64,000 bases of DNA from Halorarum salinum (GTDB lineage Archaea; Halobacteriota; Halobacteria; Halobacteriales; Haloferacaceae). This document shows positions 38,160 through 47,127 of this stretch, piece after piece. The translations under genes were made by a program, and so were the position numbers. Below the pieces are notes generated by a model. It was given only the letters and a program-made list of their open reading frames with translations. It ran no database searches and had not been told where the DNA came from. The stretch spans positions 1,860,001 to 1,924,000 of the forward strand of contig NZ_CP058579.1 of NCBI RefSeq assembly GCF_013402875.1, read 5' to 3'. Positions within the stretch are counted from its first letter, which is position 1. The number at the start of each line of letters is the position of its first letter.

Positions 38160-38256
38160 ATGACGGACCGGATTGACCGGCTGACGCTCGAATCCCGGAT
38201 CGTGGACGTCCTCGTGTTCTACCACCCGGCCTGCCTGGACGAGCGGGGGGCCACGT
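38160..38256 (+). pseudogene. Remnant of an AGE-family epimerase N-terminus
   Basis: From the ATG at 38160 the frame reads MTDRIDRLTLESRIVDVL and then VFYHPACLDERGA, closely parallel to residues 9-30 of the intact epimerase at 31781 (LERRIENVLDFYYPACVDERGG). After about 32 codons similarity ends and the frame becomes random. The nucleotide sequences differ at many sites, so this is an old or diverged paralogue rather than a recent duplicate. Confidence 0.7.
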
Positions 38257-38422
38257 CGCGCAACACGATCGTCGTCCGCTCGCAGGAATCCACGCTGTCA
38301 CGGCACACGACCACGAACCCGAGAAATGACGGGATCGCTGCGCGTTCACCGCTGCCGCGACTTCCCCATCGGTGACCGACGTCGTATTCGTCCGCGTCCC
38401 CTCCCGGTTGCGTCCCGAGCCG

Positions 38423-39769
38423 TCACTCGACCTCGTGAGGGGACGGGGCCGCGAAATCGCCCGATTCGAAGCCGATCGGAGCGGGTTCCTCGACGACCCG
38501 GAGGTCGTCACGGTCGCGTGCCTCCTCCACGAGGGCCGTCGACGCGTAGAGCCGCTGGAGGTGCATGGTGTCGGCCGCACGGAGAACGCGGACCGTCTCC
38601 GGGTCGACGATCCCGATGGTCGACAGCGCCGCGACGAGGCCAGCGCGGTCGGTCTCGACGGCCGGCGGGAGACGGACGCCCCGCGTCGTGCTCGCCGTCA
38701 GCGCGTTGATGAGCGTCGTCGGCATGTCGATCCCCTCGAGGAGGTCCGCGTGGACGAAGTCCGCCGAGCCCATCCCCATCGCATTTCCGTGCGTCGTCTC
38801 GGTCAGCCCGCGTGTGTAGATGCGTTTGACGTCGGGCGAGTCCGGTTCCGGTTCCTGGATCGCGAACGGTCGCCTGCCGATGACGTTCGTGTCCATCCCC
38901 TGGCCGCTGACGTCCTTCCCCTGGGAATCGAGAACGAGCACGTCGAGTTCCCGGAACGGTATCTTCGGCATGACGTCGTAGGCCGTCTCGAGCAGTTCCG
39001 CCTCGCGGTCGAGGAACCCCTCCGGCGGGACGCCTTCGACGAGCGCGGTGTCGTCGCGCTGGTCTTCCAGGATCGCGATCCCGCCGACGACGGGGAGTTG
39101 GGCGAGCAGTTGTTCGGTGATCTCGGGGATCATGTTCCGGAGCGACCAGTCGACCGCCCAGTCGTGGGCGATCTTCGCGCCGCGCTGTTTCCCCATCCCG
39201 ATCACCAGCATCTTCGAGAGGCCGCTCTCGACGGTGCCGTCGAAGTCTGTGTGGGGTTTGACCCGGTTGATCGGGACGATGGCGTCGGCCGCGACGGCGT
39301 TCGCGTCCGCGACGACCGGGACGTCGCGGTCGGCGGTCCGTCCCACCTCGGCGACGTCCATGCCCGACCGGATCTCACAGTCCACGGTCGACTCCGACAC
39401 GCCCAGGTCCGCCAGCATCTCGCGCTGGCCCTCGGCCGTGGCGCCGCCGTGGCTCCCCATCGCCGGGAACACGAACGGGTCGTACCCGCGATCCTGGGCG
39501 CCCTCGACGACGCCGGCGACGATCGTTCCGAGGTTCGCGATCCCGCGGCTCCCGACGCCGAGCGCGATCTCGCCGCCGTCGGGGACGTCCTCGAGCGGGA
39601 GCGACCCGAAGGCGTCCGACGCGCGATCGGCGATGGCCTCGCGCGGAATCGGGTCCGTCTCCCACACCTGCTCGATGAGACCCAGTTCCGGCAGGGGAGT
39701 TTCGCCACACGCATCCTGAACTCGCTCCTCGGGGACTGCGAGCGAACGCCTCGATGGGTCCGTATCCAT
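38423..39769 (-). CDS. LarA-like (lactate racemase N-domain, DUF2088) protein
   Basis: The 448-residue protein has the DUF2088/LarA layout. ALGVGSRGIANLGTIVAGVV is an N-terminal phosphate/pyridine-binding glycine loop. Further on are FPAMGSHGGATAEGQREML near 100-120, IVPINRVKPHTDFDGTVESG with a conserved His around 165-185, and LIVIGMGKQRGA-type residues. True LarA carries a nickel-pincer cofactor made by LarBCE, none of which is seen here, so the reaction is uncertain. A TATA-like box at 39793-39800 fits a leaderless transcript. Confidence 0.82.
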   Translation of the reverse strand: MDTDPSRRSLAVPEERVQDACGETPLPELGLIEQVWETDPIPREAIADRASDAFGSLPLEDVPDGGEIALGVGSRGIANLGTIVAGVVEGAQDRGYDPFVFPAMGSHGGATAEGQREMLADLGVSESTVDCEIRSGMDVAEVGRTADRDVPVVADANAVAADAIVPINRVKPHTDFDGTVESGLSKMLVIGMGKQRGAKIAHDWAVDWSLRNMIPEITEQLLAQLPVVGGIAILEDQRDDTALVEGVPPEGFLDREAELLETAYDVMPKIPFRELDVLVLDSQGKDVSGQGMDTNVIGRRPFAIQEPEPDSPDVKRIYTRGLTETTHGNAMGMGSADFVHADLLEGIDMPTTLINALTASTTRGVRLPPAVETDRAGLVAALSTIGIVDPETVRVLRAADTMHLQRLYASTALVEEARDRDDLRVVEEPAPIGFESGDFAAPSPHEVE

Positions 39770-39792
39770 ACCGTAACGCTAGGCAGGTCCAC

Positions 39793-39800
39793 TGATAATT
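39793..39800 (-). promoter_or_regulatory. Promoter box (ATAATTAT) of the LarA-like gene
   Basis: The A/T octamer lies 24-31 bases upstream of the ATG at 39769, the spacing expected for the TATA box of a leaderless archaeal transcript. It is surrounded by GC-rich DNA, so it stands out. Confidence 0.6.
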
Positions 39801-40294
39801 ATGACCCCGAGACGAACTGACGGAGACCGGTCGAGCAGGTCCAGGAGGTGACGATAGCCGCTCGGGTCGGCGTCGACTACATCGGACGGATCGACCATCG
39901 GTACTTCGGGGGCTGGAACCCGTTTCCCGACGCCGTCTCGGAACTTCGAATCGATCTGGAAAGTGGCGATAGCTGTAGGCCCTAGCTCGACCGTCGAACG
40001 AATCGACCGCTGAGGCCTGAGACGTCCGAATTCGAGCGACTGAAAACGGAGGCCGACCGGTGGCAGAACGGTGAATCACCGCAGCGGGAGATGCACGGCG
40101 CGTATTCAGCGTTGACGCGACCCGAGATTCGGTCCGCTCGAATCGACGAGCGCGGAGCGTGGATCCTCCACGGGGTGACCGACGGCAGCAGAATCCGACT
40201 GAAGTCGAGTGATGGGTACGGAGCCCGTTCGTCTGGACGTACGGAAACGGCGGGGACCGGTTCGCGTTTCAACCGATCGCCGGAAGTCACCACC

Positions 40295-40752
40295 GTGTCC
40301 GACCGGCCGCCGACGAGCGTTCTCCTGCCGACGACGAGGTGGACCGACGCGTGCGCGGAGGTGGCCGCCCAACTCGGGGACGGCGACGAGCTTCTGGTCA
40401 TCCACGACGGCGAGGACGACCCCGTCACCGAGCGGGAAGACCGCCCCGAGGGCGTCCGACTCGTCGCCGCCGGCGAGCCGGAGGGCTGTTCGGGGAAGGC
40501 CAACGCCATCGTTGCCGGGATGCGGGCCGCGCGCCACGATCGCCTCGTCTGGACGGACGACGACTTCCACCACCCTCCCGACTGGCTGGCGACCTTCAGC
40601 GCGGACTATGAGGACCACGGGCCGGTGTCGGAGGTGCCGTACTCCGTCGGGCGGGACACCCTGTCGGTGCTGCTCGAACCGCTGTACGCCTCGGCCGGCT
40701 CGCTGGGCCTCTACCTCGGCGACCGGATGTGGGGCGGCGCGGTCACGTTCGA
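40295..40752 (+). pseudogene. Family 2 glycosyltransferase, C-terminally truncated
   Basis: From the GTG at 40295 the product reads VSDRPPTSVLLPTTRWTDA, then GCSGKANAIVAGMRAARHD and the nucleotide-sugar motif VWTDDDFHHP. These are GT2 (GT-A fold) marks. The match stops at MWGGAVTF near codon 152, where the DNA joins a methyltransferase C-terminus in another frame. The GT2 frame runs on only to 40768. Normal enzymes are longer and include acceptor-site and membrane segments. The upstream DNA (39830-40290) has only weak unrecognised frames. Confidence 0.75.
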
Positions 40753-41186
40753 TCGAGGTGGCCCGTGAGCGAGCCGAGGAAGCCGGCGTCGCGGACCGTG
40801 TCAGTTTCGAGGTGGCGACCGCGAAGGAGTACGACGGGGGCGACTGTGACCTCGTGATGATGTTCGACGCGTATCACGACGTGGGTGATCCGGTCGGCGT
40901 GGCGTCACACGTCCGGGGGACGCTCGCCGGCGACGGGGCGTGGATGTTGGTCGAGCCGTTCGCCAACGATCAGGTCGAGGACAACCTGAACCCGCTGGGC
41001 AGGGCGTTCTACTGCGCCTCGACGATGGCCTGCGTGCCGAACTCGCTCGACCAGGGCGGCGACCTCGTCCTGGGAGCACAGGCCGGCGAAGCGCGTCTCC
41101 GTGAGGTGATCACCGAGGGCGGGTTCACGGGGTTCCGTCGGGCGGCCGAGACGCCGTTCAACCTCGTGCACGAAGCCAGACCGTGA
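40753..41186 (+). pseudogene. SAM-dependent methyltransferase, N-terminally truncated
   Basis: The frame ending at 41186 reads SIEVARERAEEAGVADRVSF, CDLVMMFDAYHDVGDPVGVA, AWMLVEPFANDQVEDNLNPL and ends GGFTGFRRAAETPFNLVHE. This is the second half of a class I methyltransferase of the type with an N-terminal winged helix (Rv2258c-like). The SAM-binding glycine loop and the N-domain are gone. Together with the preceding glycosyltransferase it marks a deletion joint near 40752. No credible start exists for a separate product. Confidence 0.72.
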
Positions 41187-41458
41187 CGATAGTCCCCTCC
41201 CAATCGTCGGTGGTTCGGCACGTACTACTGAGCGTTCGTGTTCACCGGGTGTTCTGACGGTCGCCCCGCCGCTCGGCGGACCTGGACTGGACGCTGGCAC
41301 CGTTAGATTCGTCTTGGCAGTAGCGCTCCGCCGGCCGTCGGACACGGGGCGCTCGAGGAGGATCGGGAGCTCGGCCGCTCGTAACGTTCTGGGCGCGCAT
41401 TCATCCACCTCCTGTATCGTCCCGTTCTCCTCCTTCCACGTTTTCCGGACCCGGAAGC

Positions 41459-42090
41459 TTACAGCCCATCAAGGGTTACGATGCCTTCGCCGACCTCGAA
41501 GTTTACCAGGCGCCTCGGATCAAACGTCAGACTCACGATCGCCTCGTTCTGGCTCTCAGGCGCTCGAACCGAGCAACTACGGTCCGCATCGTAACGTCCA
41601 CCGTTCCTCCGCACGGCCGTCGGTAACACGCAAACGCGTGGACACCGTTGTCAATTCCTTCGATCCGCTTGGAATGTGGCGTCTCGGATCCCGACTCCAA
41701 GCCGGTCTGCGCGAGAGTCGGTCCGGATCGTCCTCGTCGGTCGACGACGCCGCGCAGAACTGCCGATCACCCCGTCCTCCTCATCGAAGGCGAGTCCCTC
41801 ATCCGCGAGGACCATCGAACCCGTCTCCACCTGGTCGAACGCCAACGACGGCTCCGCATCCGTGTTCTCACACGGCCACAGCGGGTCCCGATCACCGGCA
41901 CCACCGCACTCCGGTTCCGAGATCCCGTACGGCGGTTCCCCACACGCGCCAGACCAACCTCACCACCACCGGCAGGCGTGAACGCGATCTCGACCGTCCC
42001 GTGCTGCGTACACGTGATCTCCACGCACCCGGCCCTCGTTCCCGGCTCGGCCTCCACGTCGAACTCCAGCGTCTCCTCATCGCGATGGGT
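41459..42090 (-). pseudogene. Degenerate unidentified minus-strand gene
   Basis: Segments with haloarchaeal composition lie on the minus strand in two frames. LEFDVEAEPGTRAGCVEITC and FTPAGGGEVGLARVG are followed after a frameshift near 41940 by EPSLAFDQVETGSMVLADEG. An in-frame TGA at 41651 follows, and the same frame ends at 41459 with NGGRYDADRSCSVRAPESQN and LVNFEVGEGIVTLDGL. The pieces are rich in beta-strand patterns and Cys, like a secreted protein. No family is recognised. Confidence 0.45.
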
Positions 42091-42114
42091 TAGTTCGGCA
42101 TCGAACGCGTGCCG

Positions 42115-43104
42115 CTACGCGTATGGAGCCGAGAGCGACGTCGGATCGTTCGATAGGAGCCACAGCGGCACCGCCCGCGTCAGAACGACCATCCCAACCA
42201 GTTCGACGAGCGTCTGCGTGACGACGACCGCGGGGACCAATCGGTAGCCATCCGGCAGCGCGAGCGCCAACGGGAGGACGACGAGCGAGTTCCGCGTCAC
42301 TGAGGTGAACACGAACGCACGGGCCTCACCGACGTTCATCCGGAATAGTCCGGCGGCAAGTCGTCCCAACAGGGGCATGATGATGAGGAACACGACGTAG
42401 ACGGGGACGACGGCAGCGATCCGTCCGATCGAATCCTCGACTCGGGGAAGTTGGGAGGCGATAACGACCAGAAGCGTCGCGCCCATCATCGGCACGGGAA
42501 GCCAGCCCATCGCGTCCTGCAATCGACGCCCGGTATCGGAGCCGTCCGCCCACACCTCGGTGAGCCACGCGAGCGTCAACGGGAGCGCGATGAGAAGCAG
42601 GAACGCCTCGATGAACGGACCCGCCCTGATGACGTCCGCTACTCGTGCGCCCATGAACAGCCACAGGTACACCGGAAGCAGGAGGAACTGGACGAGCAGG
42701 AGCGCTGGCGTCGCAGCGGTGACCTGCTCGGCGTTACCCCCCGCGAGATCGGTGAAGGCGATGACGTAGTCGATGCACGGAGTCAGCAGCACCATGAACG
42801 CCCCGACGAGGATGGCCGGCTCCTGCGGGAGGAATCGAGTGAGCGCGTAGACGACGGCCGGGACGACGAGGAAGTTCATCCCGAGCGCGGCAGCCATGAA
42901 CCGAGCGTTCGTGAACGCGCGACGAAACTTCGTGAAGGGGATCTCGAGAAAGGTGACGTACAGGAGGACCGCCAGCACGGGGGTGATTACCCGCTCGAAC
43001 AGCGGTGCGGCCGAAGGAAGACCGACTCCGAATCCAACGGCGAGGGCAACGCTTGCGGCGTAGATGGCGATCTGGCGTCGTTGGAGCCACTCCCTCATGC
43101 TCAT
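42115..43104 (-). CDS. Arsenic-resistance/BASS family exporter (Acr3-like)
   Basis: The 329-residue protein has about ten membrane helices in the bile-acid:sodium-symporter fold. The region PFTKFRRAFTNARFMAAALG, the VLLTPCIDYVIAFTDLAGG segment with its cysteine in TM4-5, and EAFLLLIALPLTLAW match Acr3-type arsenite exporters and their haloarchaeal relatives. The start is ATG 43104 or 43098. It lies downstream of a small Cys-Cys protein and a divergent HxlR regulator, together resembling a metalloid or oxidant-response module. Substrate identity is inferred only from family. Confidence 0.82.
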   Translation of the reverse strand: MSMREWLQRRQIAIYAASVALAVGFGVGLPSAAPLFERVITPVLAVLLYVTFLEIPFTKFRRAFTNARFMAAALGMNFLVVPAVVYALTRFLPQEPAILVGAFMVLLTPCIDYVIAFTDLAGGNAEQVTAATPALLLVQFLLLPVYLWLFMGARVADVIRAGPFIEAFLLLIALPLTLAWLTEVWADGSDTGRRLQDAMGWLPVPMMGATLLVVIASQLPRVEDSIGRIAAVVPVYVVFLIIMPLLGRLAAGLFRMNVGEARAFVFTSVTRNSLVVLPLALALPDGYRLVPAVVVTQTLVELVGMVVLTRAVPLWLLSNDPTSLSAPYA

Positions 43105-43256
43105 CGGGGCGTTCTTGGGGACGGTGCGCTATACCGCTGGTGTCGCGTTCAGTACGAAGATCGATCGGCGTCCGTCAGTGTTCGGTAAGTGATCCGCGGG
43201 ACGCTTTCCACGACCCACGACGTGGTTCAGATACGTCGACGACCGATCGGACCGAA

Positions 43257-43595
43257 TCACGCTGCCTCGTCCTCTAGTCGTTCGACGAATTCGTCACGGA
43301 ACATCCGTCGCGTCCCTTCGGGGCCCGTGACAGTCAGGACCGTCTCTTCGTATGGGGGCGACACGGTGATGTTGAATTCCGCGAACGAACAGCACCGCAA
43401 CTCGTCCGCGGTGAACCGGGCGACCGCCCGGAGGGACTCGTCCGTTCCGTCGAACCGTACGCTCACACCGTCTTCGCGTTCCTCGTATCCCACGTACTGG
43501 GAGACGAGTAATCGTTGGACCGCTTCCGATCGTTCCGATCTCTCCTCCTCGGTCAGCGTACACGCAACCTCGGGTTCCGGGCCGTTCCGGCTCAT
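43257..43595 (-). CDS. Small Cys-Cys protein of metal-resistance type
   Basis: I take the ATG at 43595 (MSRNGPEPEVACTLTEEER), because a TTTATA box sits 30-35 bases upstream, overlapping the earlier ATG at 43625. The 112-residue protein has an N-terminal ACTLT segment and an adjacent Cys pair in ADELRCCSFAEFNI, followed by a C-terminal VTGPEGTRRMF. Proteins of this pattern accompany mercury or arsenic regulators in bacteria. Thiol metal binding is likely but unproven. The Acr3-like gene is next on the same strand. Confidence 0.65.
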   Translation of the reverse strand: MSRNGPEPEVACTLTEEERSERSEAVQRLLVSQYVGYEEREDGVSVRFDGTDESLRAVARFTADELRCCSFAEFNITVSPPYEETVLTVTGPEGTRRMFRDEFVERLEDEAA

Positions 43596-43627
43596 GGGAC
43601 GGAATCGCTTTGAATCCCGAACCATTT

Positions 43628-43648
43628 ATACTTCCGAGTACGAAGTAT
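43628..43648. promoter_or_regulatory. Operator candidate ATACTTC-N7-GAAGTAT
   Basis: A perfect 7-base inverted repeat with 7-base spacer lies between the divergent starts of the Cys-Cys protein (43595, minus) and the HxlR regulator (43675, plus). One arm overlaps the TATA-like box (43624-43630) of the minus-strand gene. The symmetry and place suit autoregulation by a dimeric winged-helix repressor. Confidence 0.7.
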
Positions 43649-43674
43649 GGAACCGACTGCGGTGAACGAAAGCC

Positions 43675-44055
43675 ATGGCAGATGCCCCTGACGCGGTAAC
43701 TGATGCGTCCGACCCTTCGAACGTCGATCGGGATTGTCTCTGTCCATTGGGGGGAGTGATGGATCTTCTCAGCCGCCGCTACGCGATGCAACTCATCTGC
43801 GTGGTTGGCGCAACCGGTCCAGCGAGGTACGGCGATATCGAAGGGACGTTCGACGGAGTGAGTAGTTCGACGCTCTCGACGAGACTCGACGAGCTCGTCG
43901 AGGCCGGAATCCTCGCCCGCGAGCAGTACGCCGAGATCCCGCCGCGGGTTGAATACGAACTCACTGAAACGGGTGAAGAGCTAGGGCGACGTCTGAAACC
44001 CCTTCTCAGGTGGGCGGAAGAAACCGATGAGGAGGAACTCTCCGGGAATCGATGA
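43675..44055 (+). CDS. HxlR-family winged-helix transcriptional regulator
   Basis: The 126-residue regulator has the HxlR core: DCLCPLGGVMDLLSRRYAMQ, then GATGPARYGDIEGTFDGVSS, STLSTRLDELVEAGILAREQ with the recognition helix, and PPRVEYELTETGEELGRRL. The N-terminal Cys pair (DCLC) matches the redox or electrophile-sensing cysteine of YodB/HypR-type members. It probably represses the divergent Cys-Cys protein and exporter and itself through the inverted repeat at 43628-43648. The following 280 bases carry no gene; GTTGAATTCCTCAGCAAGTG at 44233-44252 resembles an IS end. Confidence 0.88.
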   Translation: MADAPDAVTDASDPSNVDRDCLCPLGGVMDLLSRRYAMQLICVVGATGPARYGDIEGTFDGVSSSTLSTRLDELVEAGILAREQYAEIPPRVEYELTETGEELGRRLKPLLRWAEETDEEELSGNR

Positions 44056-44334
44056 ACAGCGGACTGCAGGAAGGCACGGCGTGAGTTTCGGGAGATCGGA
44101 CGACGTACCTCCGGGAACTCCGGAGGGAAGTCCACTCATCGGTGCAGCGTAGGTTGGTACGCTATCGTCACCGTACTCGGGCCGAAGGGCTCGCCGACAG
44201 CCACCGCTCTTTTTAGCCCAGGCTGGCTCCGTTGAATTCCTCAGCAAGTGATCGGATCGGCACCCTCAACGGCCAGTACAGGTGAAGCACGTGCCACCCA
44301 CTTCCCTTCCCAGTGCCCGTATTCGGGGAGTGAA

Positions 44335-44799
44335 CTACGCCGGAGTCGGGGGAAGACGTGCCTTTTCGAACCAGAACCGCTCAACCGTTCGCGCGATGGT
44401 GACGTATTCCTGAGCATCGGCCGGCTTGGTCAGATACGCGTTGGCGCTGGCCTCATAGCACCTCCTGACATCGCCCTCGTCCTCGGAACTCGTGTTCACG
44501 AGCACGGGGAGATACTGGAGGTGGTGGTCATTCCGAATGGTTTCGAGCATTTCACATCCATCCCCGTCGGGGAGGTTCAGGTCCAAGAGAACGAGCGCCG
44601 GAGCCGGTGCTGACCCATACTCGCCCCGCTGTCGCAAGAAATCGACTCCGTCATCTCCATTGGTGACGAGATGTAGTGTCGTCTCCGTCTCCGTTGAATC
44701 GAACGCCTCTCGTGTGAGACGGGCATCACCCGGGTTATCTTCGACGAGAAGAACATCGATGGGTTCGTCGTGAGATTCTCGGTGGGAACGGTCGGACAT
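44335..44799 (-). CDS. Single-domain response regulator
   Basis: The 154-residue receiver has acidic residues Glu20-Asp21 (LLVEDNPGD), phospho-acceptor Asp73 (VLLDLNLPDGDG), Thr103 in LVNTSSE and Lys125 in YLTKPADAQEY. There is no output domain, as in the Rcp1-like regulators common in haloarchaea that serve phytochrome or PAS-kinase pathways. No histidine kinase lies nearby. Its start ATG is at 44799. The region upstream (44800-44989) holds no gene. Confidence 0.92.
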   Translation of the reverse strand: MSDRSHRESHDEPIDVLLVEDNPGDARLTREAFDSTETETTLHLVTNGDDGVDFLRQRGEYGSAPAPALVLLDLNLPDGDGCEMLETIRNDHHLQYLPVLVNTSSEDEGDVRRCYEASANAYLTKPADAQEYVTIARTVERFWFEKARLPPTPA

Positions 44800-44989
44800 G
44801 GTGAGGTGACCCCGTGGGGACTTACTCGCGCCCCACCGTATCCGAGGAACGGGTTTAGCTCTTTCTCGACGGATCCGTTATCTATTGTGTATAACTGGTG
44901 GAACATCCGCCTTAATTGGCATTCCCACAAGTGATACTTGAATTTCCGCACTTGGAGGAGCGATAGTTGCGGAAATCGGAACAGGTTCG

Positions 44990-45464
44990 TTACTCTTCAC
45001 TCTCGTCGGGTTCATCGCCAAGCCCCCCCTCATAGTGGAAATGATCGAACGGCTGGATTCGGCGCTGTTTCATCATCTCCGACTGTTCGATTTCGAGGCC
45101 CAACTCGTGAATCGCATCCGTGATGCGGGTGATGTCGGACGTGGACGTTCCGCCGCCCGGTGAGCATCTCTCGTACGTCGATGACGCCCTTGATGTCGAG
45201 CAGTTCCTCAACGTACTCGGACCGCTCGGTCGGGGGCGCGGTCACGACGAACAGCACACGGAGGGGGAGGTTGGCCGCTTCGTAGTCTAATTCCGGATGA
45301 TAGCCAGCGATAACGTCGTTCTTCTCTAAGCGTTCGATACGGTTCCGAACCGTGCTTGCCGACGTGCCGACTTTGTCGGCTATCTCCTGTGCGGTAGCGT
45401 TCCGCGCATCGACCTGGAGCAAGTGGAGGATGCCACGGTCGATGTTGTCGAGTTCGTGCGCCAC
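44990..45464 (-). pseudogene. Lrp/AsnC-family regulator, frameshifted
   Basis: From the GTG at 45464 (or ATG 45491) the product reads VAHELDNIDRGILHLLQVDA, ATAQEIADKVGTSASTVRNR and IERLEKNDVIAGYHPELDYE, a complete AsnC helix-turn-helix. The RAM domain begins with LPLRVLFVVTAPP. Near 45140, after GRRNVHV, the frame fails; a second frame resumes with TSTSDITRITDAIHELGLEI and ends at 44990. A few bases are missing. The regulator would otherwise be about 155 residues. The target is unknown. Confidence 0.8.
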
Positions 45465-45900
45465 GTGAACACTACGGCAGGCCAGTTGCATGGACCCTGT
45501 GACCGCCCCGTTCGGGAGTCGCGATGACTCTACTCGATTCGCATCCCCACGCAGCGGCAGTTTCTCGCTGAACCGTGTCCGAAGGATGGGGTTCAACAAA
45601 GTCCCCTGGCCGTAGGTCATCCGTACGAACACGGCGGTGGTCGGCGGGGAATCGTCGGATTGGCGAACGCCTGCTGCTCGAGCGAGCGGGACGTTGAAGC
45701 GACCGCCTTCGAGGAGCCAGAAATCGGAGCAGGGGCCCCACGGCGCGGTTCGGGAGGGATTCACGCTCCCTTCGAGACGCCTGAGAGGATCACCGTTAGT
45801 CCTCGAACAGTGGTCGTGAAGTGACATTCGGCAAGTAGCCGTCGAATATCTCTTTTTTTTTCGCGTGATAACGAATGGCACGGCGGATTTCCGTAGCACC
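45465..45900. other. Intergenic stretch with a T-run
   Basis: About 435 bases between the AsnC remnant and the FAD-dependent oxidoreductase. No supportable gene. A run of nine T bases near 45851-45859, 42-50 bases before the next start, is unusual for this GC-rich DNA. It could be part of that gene's promoter or a minor terminator. Confidence 0.4.
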
Positions 45901-46806
45901 ATGCCCCAAGCCACCGTCGCCACTCGAGACGGGACCACGACCACGCTGCCCGAGGAAACTGTCGAGGCGTTCCGCCAGCGCCTGCGCGGCCCGCTACTCT
46001 CTCCCGGGGACGAGGGGTTCGAGGAGGCGACGCGCATCTGGAACGGCATGATCGAGAAAACGCCCGCGCTCGTGGTCCGGCCGACGGGGACGGCCGACGT
46101 CGTGGCCGCGGTGAACTTCGCCCGCGACGACGACCTCCTACTCTCGGTGAAGGGTGGCGGCCACAACATCGCGGGCACGGCGCTGGCCGACGACGGCCTG
46201 ACCATCGACACGTCCCGACTCCGCGGGGTCCTCGTCGATCCCGAAGAGCAGATCGCGACGGCCCAAGCTGGCTGCCTCCTCGGCGATCTGGATCGGGAAA
46301 CCCAGCTCCACGGTCTGGTCACGCCAGGAGGCTTCGTCTCCGAAACCGGGTTGGCCGGCCTGACCCTCGGCGGTGGCTTCGGCTATCTGACCCGCCGGTT
46401 CGGCTGGACGGTCGACGACCTGCTCGAGGTCGAGATCGTCACCGCCGATGGGGAGGTCCGTCGCGCTAGCCGCGAGGAAAGCGAGGACCTCTTTTGGGCG
46501 GTCCGCGGCGCCGGCCACCACTTCGGCGTCGTTACCTCGTTCACGTTCGAGCTCCACGAGGTCGGTCCGACCGTCTACGGCGGACTCATCGCCTGGCCGT
46601 TCGAACGGGCCGACGAGTTCCTCGAGGCCTATCGGGAACTCACCGCCGAAGCGCCCAGGGAACTCACGGCATTCGTGATCATCCGTCGAGCCCCGCCCGC
46701 ACCCTTCGTCCCCGAGGAGTGGCACGGTAAGCGAATCTGCGCCATGACCGTCTGCTACAGCGGTGACCTCGGGCGGTCGATCCGTACGCGGCTTTGCCAT
46801 CGCTAA
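45901..46806 (+). pseudogene. FAD-linked oxidase (berberine-bridge-enzyme type), C-terminally truncated
   Basis: The start at 45901 opens MPQATVATRDGTTTTLPEE. The FAD-binding PCMH domain is complete: LVVRPTGTADVVAAVNFARD, GGGHNIAGTALADDG with the His that usually bonds FAD, GGFVSETGLAGLTLGGGFGY, and FWAVRGAGHHFGVVTSFTF. The substrate-binding half starts but ends after CAMTVCYSGDLG with ten unrelated residues, giving 301 residues against the usual 450 or so, and the BBE segment is absent. It precedes an Nramp-like transporter by 320 bases of unassigned DNA. Confidence 0.82.
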
Positions 46807-47127
46807 CGACGAATGGGAAAACATTGCAGGCGGCGTGTTCCCCCTCTCTGAGAACGGTTCTCCACACCTCCCATGGGAGAACAGGTTCCGTCCGGGAATC
46901 GCAGGACCTAACCCCCTGGATGGTCTATATCCTGATATAATTCTTGACCGTTCTGCGCTAGGGAGTGGAGCACTCGGAGTTCGGCGGTTCGGGGGAGGCA
47001 CAGGTAGTGCAAGCACGATCCGGTCCGGCGGAGTGGCGATGCTCGTGAGTCAGCCGTCTCGAAGAACTCCGTCGAATCCCCCGCCAACGCAGGGAGCGCT
47101 AACCGACCAAGGCAACCGTATGAACCC
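46807..47127. other. Unassigned stretch between the truncated FAD oxidase and the Nramp-like gene
   Basis: About 320 bases. A plus-strand frame reads FAIANDEWENIAGGVFPLSE at its start, with plausible amino-acid use but no recognised family; it may be foreign DNA from the truncation event. The palindrome at 46926 lies here. Confidence 0.4.
46926..46939. promoter_or_regulatory. Palindrome TATATC-CT-GATATA
   Basis: Perfect 6-base arms with a 2-base spacer, 188-202 bases upstream of the Nramp-like gene, in the most A/T-rich patch of this region. It could be an operator or a promoter left by the inserted DNA. Confidence 0.4.

Noticed and set aside
38067-38375. Full 102-codon gene at the AGE remnant
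   Set aside because: Only codons for about 32 residues resemble AGE proteins; the rest is random, so it is a remnant.
39848-39985. Short plus-strand frame starting at a GTG after AGGAG
   Set aside because: About 45 codons with plausible composition but no family, no conservation evidence and no promoter; too weak to list.
44233-44252. Solo end of an insertion sequence
   Set aside because: The motif GTTGAATTCCTCAGC only loosely resembles known element ends and has no partner nearby.
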